Shown here piece after piece: positions 6,286 to 10,385 of a stretch of 10,385 bases of DNA. The notes beneath the pieces are model-generated. The model saw only the letters and a program-made list of their open reading frames with translations, was not told the origin of the DNA and ran no database searches. Made by a program: the position numbers and the translations under genes. Source of the stretch: SAR86 cluster bacterium (lineage in GTDB: Bacteria > Pseudomonadota > Gammaproteobacteria > SAR86 > D2472); contig JAQWJG010000071.1 of the NCBI GenBank assembly GCA_029248485.1, positions 1 to 10,385 on the forward strand, in the 5' to 3' direction. Every line of letters starts with the position of its first letter. Position 1 is the stretch's first letter.

Positions 6286-7146
6286 CTATTTGAAACGTGA
6301 GATTATTCTAGCCGCGCTCTTTTCGCAACTGGGGCCCATTAAATGAACTCCATCAATGCATGGCAGATCCATAATTTTTTCTATCAATTCTTGGCAGATT
6401 TGTTCACCAGTTTCTGAGGGTGAGTCACTTGCGTCTAATCGATTGAGTATTTCATCAGAGATGTTTACACCCCATAAATTTTTTCTAATCCAATCGCCTT
6501 GTTTAGCTGATTTTAACGGTCCCATTCCGATTATTACTTTGCAAGTATTAAAGGAACCTTGAGCATTTAATTTATCTGAATATTGTTTGATTACATCATA
6601 GTCAAAACAATATTGAGTTTGAACAAAACTAGCTCCCTTCTCTATCTTTGCAACTAATTTTTCCAGCGCATCTGACTTTGAGATTTGAGTGTATAAATCA
6701 TCTGCCGCACCAGAAAATATTTGCAAAGGATTTTTTATAGAAGTTCCGTCAGACAAAGTTCCTCTTGATATAACCTCACACAATTCAATTAATCCATTTC
6801 CATTAAATTCATTAACAACTGCTGGCCCATTCCCGTCAGGCTGGTCTCCGCTTAAACAGAGAACTTTATTAATCCCAACAGACAGTGCACCAAGCAACAC
6901 AGACTCCAAAGCAATCTGATTTCTATCCCTGCCGGTAAGCTGTAAAATAACATCCAGTCCTCTTCTTTTGATCTCTGATGCAACTAATAAGCTATTTAAA
7001 CGACTCTTACAGTTTGGAGAATCTGTTACATTTACAGCATCAGCAATACCAATGAGCTCATTAACTTGATCTACACATTCTGCTAAATCTGTAGTGACAT
7101 GAGGAGTTGTTTCAGATGTGAATATGAAGTCAGCGGTATTAAACAT
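6286..7146 (-). CDS. Methylenetetrahydrofolate reductase family protein, MetF-like
   Basis: The 286-residue flavoprotein of the MTHFR family probably reduces 5,10-methylene-THF to 5-methyl-THF, or oxidises it in reverse, in one-carbon metabolism. From the chosen start, E12 (TSETTP) aligns with catalytic Glu28 of E. coli MetF, D101 (LSGDQP) with Asp120 at the flavin, and Q178 (VQTQYCFD) with Gln183. The blocks LQLTGRDRNQIALES and LGALSVGINKVLCLSGD are characteristic. The C-terminal GVHLMGPSCE differs from the E. coli HFYTLNR. This makes it a divergent MetF-like branch, so I give no symbol. The frame could open five codons earlier at TTG (7161), but AGGAG lies 6-7 bp before the ATG at 7146 and inside that extension. 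The ATG is therefore the start. It is the first gene of the trio with the CoA-binding protein and the crotonase. Confidence 0.85.
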   Translation of the reverse strand: MFNTADFIFTSETTPHVTTDLAECVDQVNELIGIADAVNVTDSPNCKSRLNSLLVASEIKRRGLDVILQLTGRDRNQIALESVLLGALSVGINKVLCLSGDQPDGNGPAVVNEFNGNGLIELCEVISRGTLSDGTSIKNPLQIFSGAADDLYTQISKSDALEKLVAKIEKGASFVQTQYCFDYDVIKQYSDKLNAQGSFNTCKVIIGMGPLKSAKQGDWIRKNLWGVNISDEILNRLDASDSPSETGEQICQELIEKIMDLPCIDGVHLMGPSCEKSAARIISRFK

Positions 7147-7165
7147 TTGTTTCTCCTGCAAATTA

Positions 7166-7186
7166 GTAAAAACAGAAAATTTTTAC
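7166..7186. repeat. Short inverted repeat upstream of the metF-like gene
   Basis: GTAAAAA (7166-7172) and TTTTTAC (7180-7186) form a perfect 7 bp inverted repeat with a 7 bp loop. A further GTTTTTAC copy lies at 7221-7228, all in the 93 bp murA-metF gap. It may be an operator or just low-complexity AT sequence. I see no MetJ-box array. Confidence 0.3.
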
Positions 7187-7239
7187 GAAATTAAAGATTA
7201 TGCATTTCAATATGATAATTGTTTTTACAAAAATCGCTA

Positions 7240-8499
7240 CTAATGAGGCAGCCTTGTGATATCAGCGCCAAGATATGATAGCTTTTCTTCAATTCTTTCA
7301 TACCCCCTATCTATGTGATAAATGCGGTCTACAATCGTCTCACCCTTGGCACAAAGCCCAGCCAAAATTAAGCTTGCAGATGCACGCAAGTCTGTTGCCA
7401 TAACTGGAGCTCCATTAAGACAGTCAACTCCTTTAATAAATGCATTGCTACCTTTGACGGTAATATCACAACCCATTCTGTTTAGCTCTTGCACATGCAT
7501 AAACCTATTTTCAAATACATTCTCTGTTACCACCGAAGAGCCTTTGGACAATGCGTTCAATACGGTAAATTGCGCCTGCATATCTGTTGGAAATCCTGGA
7601 AATGGAGCTGTAGAAATATCTACCGGCAAAATAGAATCTTCTTTCATAATCAGCTGAATATAATCATCGCCAATATTTATCGAAGCCCCACTTAATTTCA
7701 ATTTATCTAAAATATTATTCATGCGGGGAGCTTGAACATTTGAAATAGTTACATCACCGCCAGTTATAGCGGCAGCAATTAGATAAGTTCCAGCCTCTAT
7801 TCTATCGGCGGGAATTGTAAATTCTGCTCCATTCAGATCATCAACACCATCAATAACAATTTCATCAGTTCCTGCTCCAATGACTTGGGCTCCCATAGCA
7901 TTAAGAAAATTTGCTAAATCTTCAACCTCAGGCTCTTTTGCAACATTTCTTAAAACCGTTTGACCTTTAGCAAGAACTGCAGCCATCATAATATTTTCAG
8001 TTCCGGTCACAGAAACACCAGGGAAGGCAATTTCGCACCCAATTAATTTTTTTGCAGTTGCTTCAATGTAACCATTTTTTAGTTCAATCTTAGCTCCCAG
8101 TTTTTCCAAAGCATCTAGATGAAAATCAACTGGCCTTGTTCCAATCGCACAGCCACCTGGAAGCGCGATTCTTGCAAAACCATGACGAGCTACAAGAGAG
8201 CCTAGAACTAAAATAGAAGCGCGCATGGTCTTAACAAGTTCATATCTAGCCTCGAAGTCATGCAATTTAGATGTTGAAATTATGAAATCCATGCTCTCAT
8301 TCAGAGTTATATCAGCCCCCATTGAGCCTAGGATTTCAAACATAGTTGTAATATCTTGAAGGTAGGGTAAATTTTTAAAAGTGATGGGCTTGTCGCTTAA
8401 TATTGTTGCTGCCAGCATTGGTAAAGCAGCATTTTTTGCTCCTGAGCAAGAAATCGATCCAGAGAGTTTATTTCCACCTAAAATCTTTAATTTTTCCAT
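7240..8499 (-). CDS. murA: UDP-N-acetylglucosamine 1-carboxyvinyltransferase
   Basis: MurA transfers enolpyruvate from PEP to UDP-GlcNAc, the first committed step of peptidoglycan synthesis, in the cytoplasm. At 419 residues it equals the E. coli enzyme. Key residues are present: K22 and N23 (SGAKNAALP), R93 (KTMRAS), the catalytic and fosfomycin-target cysteine C117 in PGGCAIGTRP, R122, D306 (FPTDMQAQF) and R398 (HIDRGYERIEEKL). C117 means this enzyme is expected to be fosfomycin-sensitive, unlike Cys-to-Asp forms. It starts 2 bp after the ibaG stop, with AGGA about 7 bp before the ATG, so it is the distal gene of mlaC-ibaG-murA. The same ibaG-murA pairing occurs in E. coli. It ends in TAG. 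Confidence 0.98.
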   Translation of the reverse strand: MEKLKILGGNKLSGSISCSGAKNAALPMLAATILSDKPITFKNLPYLQDITTMFEILGSMGADITLNESMDFIISTSKLHDFEARYELVKTMRASILVLGSLVARHGFARIALPGGCAIGTRPVDFHLDALEKLGAKIELKNGYIEATAKKLIGCEIAFPGVSVTGTENIMMAAVLAKGQTVLRNVAKEPEVEDLANFLNAMGAQVIGAGTDEIVIDGVDDLNGAEFTIPADRIEAGTYLIAAAITGGDVTISNVQAPRMNNILDKLKLSGASINIGDDYIQLIMKEDSILPVDISTAPFPGFPTDMQAQFTVLNALSKGSSVVTENVFENRFMHVQELNRMGCDITVKGSNAFIKGVDCLNGAPVMATDLRASASLILAGLCAKGETIVDRIYHIDRGYERIEEKLSYLGADITRLPH

Positions 8500-8501
8500 A
8501 A

Positions 8502-8723
8502 CTATCCTATCTCTGAGGGAGATTTTGTATTTAAACTCAAAGCATGCAACTCGCCTGATTTAAAATGCTCCTTTAAAACACTTAAAACTAACTTGTGCCG
8601 TTGCAGGGAAGTTAAACCCTCAAATTGTTCGCTCACAATCAAGACTTTTGAATTGCAATCCTCTCCATCAAAAGATATCTCAGCTTCAGGAAATTGTAAT
8701 TTAAGAAAATGAGTAATATCCAT
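8502..8723 (-). CDS. ibaG: BolA-family protein, IbaG type
   Basis: This short (73-residue) BolA/IbaG family protein probably binds a 2Fe-2S cluster together with a monothiol glutaredoxin and works in iron-sulfur handling or acid-stress response. The single domain is recognisable: the N-terminal helix (ITHFLKLQFPEAEIS), the variable loop GEDCNSKVLIVSEQF with C23, the helix LTSLQRHKLVLSVLKEHF with H43 as the likely conserved histidine, and the end strand ELHALSLNTKSPSE. E. coli IbaG is 84 residues, so this one is shorter at the C-terminus. The start ATG (8723-8721) lies 21 bp after mlaC with no clear ribosome-binding site. Its place directly before murA matches E. coli and is the main reason for choosing IbaG over BolA itself. 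Confidence 0.85.
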   Translation of the reverse strand: MDITHFLKLQFPEAEISFDGEDCNSKVLIVSEQFEGLTSLQRHKLVLSVLKEHFKSGELHALSLNTKSPSEIG

Positions 8724-8744
8724 TAGATTGATTTTAGAGGAAGA

Positions 8745-9359
8745 TTAATCGAGATTCGCATCAGATGTCCAATGCTTTATTATTTCATCGATATTCTCGT
8801 TATGCTCTTTTGCAAGAGCCTGAAATTGATTTCTAAAAGTAAGGCCTAGGTTTACTCCGTTCACAATTATGTTAATGATTAACCAGTTTCCATTTTTATC
8901 TTTTCTTACCTTATAGGTTATGGGATAAATATTGCTAGAAGTAATTAGATTCTGCTGAACATCCTCGGTTGTTTTGAGTTCTATGACATCCGGAAAAATG
9001 GTGACAATTTTTTGATCACCCCATTGTGCCAGGGTTGAAGAATAGGTATCGAGCAGTGAAGTTTTGAAAGACTCAATAAATTGAAGTCTTTGTGATTTTG
9101 AGGCAGCAAGATAATATTTTTTACCCATTACACTTGCGCCAACTCTTCTAAAGTCAACCATTGGTTCAAAAACAGTATTTATCTTATCTTTAAATGATTC
9201 AGGATCATTGGTGTAGAGGGCTTGGTTATTTCTTATGATAGAAACCATTTCTTGAGCTTGAGAATCAATAAATTGATGTGGGTTAGATTCAGCGATCGCA
9301 TCAATGCAAAAACAAAAGATCGCAAGAACAAAGGTAAGTGATTTCAAAGTGTGATTCAT
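8745..9359 (-). CDS. mlaC: Periplasmic phospholipid-binding protein MlaC
   Basis: MlaC shuttles phospholipids through the periplasm between the outer-membrane MlaA complex and the inner-membrane MlaFEDB transporter. The 204-residue product has a signal peptide (about residues 1-23, cleavage after AIA) and the MlaC/Ttg2D signature: VDFRRVGASVMGKKYY (about 68-83), SQRLQFIESFKTSLLDTYSS (89-108), ITYKVRKDKNGNWLIINII (about 147-165) and NGVNLGLTFRNQF (167-179). In E. coli mlaC lies fourth in mlaFEDCB. Here it is first, divergent from kdsD across 39 bp, with no mlaF, mlaE or mlaD before it and no mlaB between it and ibaG. It may be transcribed from a perfect extended -10 placed so that the mRNA would be leaderless. 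Confidence 0.93.
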   Translation of the reverse strand: MNHTLKSLTFVLAIFCFCIDAIAESNPHQFIDSQAQEMVSIIRNNQALYTNDPESFKDKINTVFEPMVDFRRVGASVMGKKYYLAASKSQRLQFIESFKTSLLDTYSSTLAQWGDQKIVTIFPDVIELKTTEDVQQNLITSSNIYPITYKVRKDKNGNWLIINIIVNGVNLGLTFRNQFQALAKEHNENIDEIIKHWTSDANLD

Positions 9360-9365
9360 AAAGGT

Positions 9366-9374
9366 ATTATAACA
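9366..9374 (-). promoter_or_regulatory. Perfect extended -10 element for mlaC-ibaG-murA
   Basis: The minus strand reads TGT then TATAAT (9374-9366), a full TGn extended -10 with a 6 of 6 hexamer. Six bases (ACCTTT) separate it from the mlaC ATG, so the usual start point, 7 bp after the hexamer, would be the A of the ATG. There is no good -35 and no Shine-Dalgarno sequence. Confidence 0.5.
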
Positions 9375-9386
9375 TTAGTAAAAAAC

Positions 9387-9392
9387 TATAAA
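9387..9392 (+). promoter_or_regulatory. -10 element for kdsD
   Basis: TATAAA (5 of 6 to TATAAT) is followed by six bases and then the kdsD ATG at 9399, the same spacing as for mlaC and the degS-like gene. There is no TGn extension, no good -35 and no ribosome-binding site. It sits 15 bp from the opposing mlaC -10, so two polymerases could not occupy both at once. Confidence 0.35.
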
Positions 9393-9398
9393 TAAAAT

Positions 9399-10373
9399 AT
9401 GAAAGATAAGGATTTTATCAGTTCAGCCTTAAAGGTTATTGAAATAGAGTCAAATGCTGTTAAGAGTTTAAGCAATCAAATAAAGCCTGATTTTATGGAT
9501 CTCTGCTCAAATATTCTTAATACTCAAGGAAAATTAATTTTAATGGGTATTGGTAAATCTGGTCATATAGCTCAAAAAATTTCAGCAACACTATCAAGCA
9601 CTGGTACTGCATCCTTTTTTATACATCCAACTGAGGCTGCTCATGGTGACTTAGGGATGATCAACAAGGAAGATTCGATCTTAATTTTGTCTAATTCAGG
9701 AGAAACAAAGGAAATAATTGAGATTTTGCCTGCTTTAAAGCGTTCAACCTCTAATATTTTTACTCTTACGAACAGCAACCAATCAACTATTGCAAAAGCG
9801 GGAAAAATTAATTTAGTGATTAATGCTGATGAGGAAGCTTGCCCATTAGATCTCGCCCCAACTTCTTCAACCACAATTGCTTTAGTATTTGGAGATGCTC
9901 TAGCAATTGCTTTATTAGAAGCACGCGGATTTAGCAAAGATGATTTTGCAAAATCTCATCCAGCTGGACAGCTTGGGAAAAAACTCACAACACTCGTTCA
10001 AGATTTAGCAGTCATGAATGAAAAAGCTCCAATGGTCGATCAAACCACTTCTTTAAAAGAAGCATTGATGGAGGTAACTGGAAAAAAGCTTGGGTTAACT
10101 TTGGTTTTGAATAAGAAAAAAATTGTTGGAGTTTTTACAGATGGCGATTTGAGAAGATGCTTGAATGATGAAGTAGATATAAATAATACGCCGATCAAGG
10201 ACGTAATGACAAGTACATTTAAGAGCATTGAGAGCAATGCCCTTGCAATTGATGCTGCTGAAATGATGGAAAAATATAAAATTTTTAGCTTGGTCGTTAA
10301 TTCCTCTACACATAAAGAAGATACCATTGGTATTATTACAATGCATCAACTTCTTGAAGCAGGAATGATTTAA
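9399..10373 (+). CDS. kdsD: Arabinose-5-phosphate isomerase
   Basis: KdsD interconverts D-ribulose 5-phosphate and D-arabinose 5-phosphate, the first step towards Kdo for LPS inner core. The 324-residue product (E. coli 328) has a SIS domain (about residues 35-180) and a C-terminal pair of CBS domains (about 200-324). The sugar-phosphate isomerase residues K53 (GIGKSGHI), E105 (SNSGETKEI), E146 (DEEACP) and H187 (KSHPAGQLG) align with E. coli K59, E111, E152 and H193 at a constant offset of six. Other family blocks include HPTEAAHGDLGM, APTSSTTIAL and FTDGDLRRCL. The gene is divergent from mlaC. In E. coli, kdsC and the lpt genes follow kdsD, and an ATG at the window's right edge fits that order. 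No ribosome-binding site precedes the start. Confidence 0.97.
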   Translation: MKDKDFISSALKVIEIESNAVKSLSNQIKPDFMDLCSNILNTQGKLILMGIGKSGHIAQKISATLSSTGTASFFIHPTEAAHGDLGMINKEDSILILSNSGETKEIIEILPALKRSTSNIFTLTNSNQSTIAKAGKINLVINADEEACPLDLAPTSSTTIALVFGDALAIALLEARGFSKDDFAKSHPAGQLGKKLTTLVQDLAVMNEKAPMVDQTTSLKEALMEVTGKKLGLTLVLNKKKIVGVFTDGDLRRCLNDEVDINNTPIKDVMTSTFKSIESNALAIDAAEMMEKYKIFSLVVNSSTHKEDTIGIITMHQLLEAGMI

Positions 10374-10382
10374 TTCAAAGAA

Positions 10383-10385
10383 ATG
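10383..10385 (+). CDS. Possible start codon of kdsC, cut by the window edge
   Basis: The window ends in ATG, 9 bp after the kdsD stop, preceded by the weak purine run AAAGAA. kdsC commonly follows kdsD in gammaproteobacteria. Only the codon itself is visible, so this rests on position alone. Confidence 0.2.

Noticed and set aside
7147..7161. TTG at 7161 as the start of the metF-like gene
   Set aside because: The five extra codons contain the AGGAG ribosome-binding site of the ATG at 7146.
1..10385. Mobile elements, CRISPR arrays, tRNA or rRNA genes, phage or defence systems
   Set aside because: No repeat array, transposase, integrase or RNA gene signature was seen on either strand. The gene content is core housekeeping.

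Overview
The window is a dense, AT-rich stretch of bacterial chromosome that looks gammaproteobacterial. It joins three neighbourhoods that are conserved in that class: the rplM-rpsI-petABC block with zapE and a DegS-type protease beside it, the mlaC-ibaG-murA block, and kdsD divergent from it. Very short intergenic gaps, overlapping start and stop codons and small proteins suggest a streamlined genome, perhaps a marine lineage. The species cannot be named from the sequence alone.

Layout. Positions 1-4005 are all on the minus strand: zapE (AFG1-type ATPase), then rplM and rpsI, then petA, petB and the start of petC (Rieske protein, cytochrome b and cytochrome c1 of the bc1 complex). petC runs off the left edge. 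A membrane-anchored DegS-like serine protease (4026-5030, plus strand) diverges from zapE across only 20 bp and converges on the next minus-strand group. That group (5065-7146) reads metF-like reductase, then a YccU-type CoA-binding protein, then an ECHDC3-like crotonase, with 5-7 bp gaps. Further right, and also on the minus strand, comes mlaC-ibaG-murA (7240-9359), for lipid transport, an iron-sulfur-related BolA protein and the first committed step of peptidoglycan synthesis. kdsD (9399-10373, plus strand) begins the Kdo/LPS pathway. The last three bases are an ATG that may start kdsC.

How the genes fit together. The left part holds core translation and respiration. The right part is envelope biogenesis: peptidoglycan, Kdo for LPS, outer-membrane lipid trafficking, and an envelope-stress protease. 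The middle trio is a small metabolic cluster of uncertain role.

Main surprises. (1) rpsI has an in-frame TGA at codon 118 of 130, and the conserved C-terminal tail continues intact after it in the same frame. (2) Three divergently transcribed genes (degS-like, mlaC, kdsD) each have a -10-like hexamer ending exactly 6 bp before the ATG and no Shine-Dalgarno sequence, which suggests leaderless mRNAs. (3) mlaC lacks mlaF, mlaE, mlaD and mlaB at the usual locus. (4) The crotonase has lost both catalytic glutamates of classical enoyl-CoA hydratase. I found no mobile element, CRISPR array, tRNA, rRNA or clearly new multi-gene system. No stretch longer than 300 bases lacks a gene.
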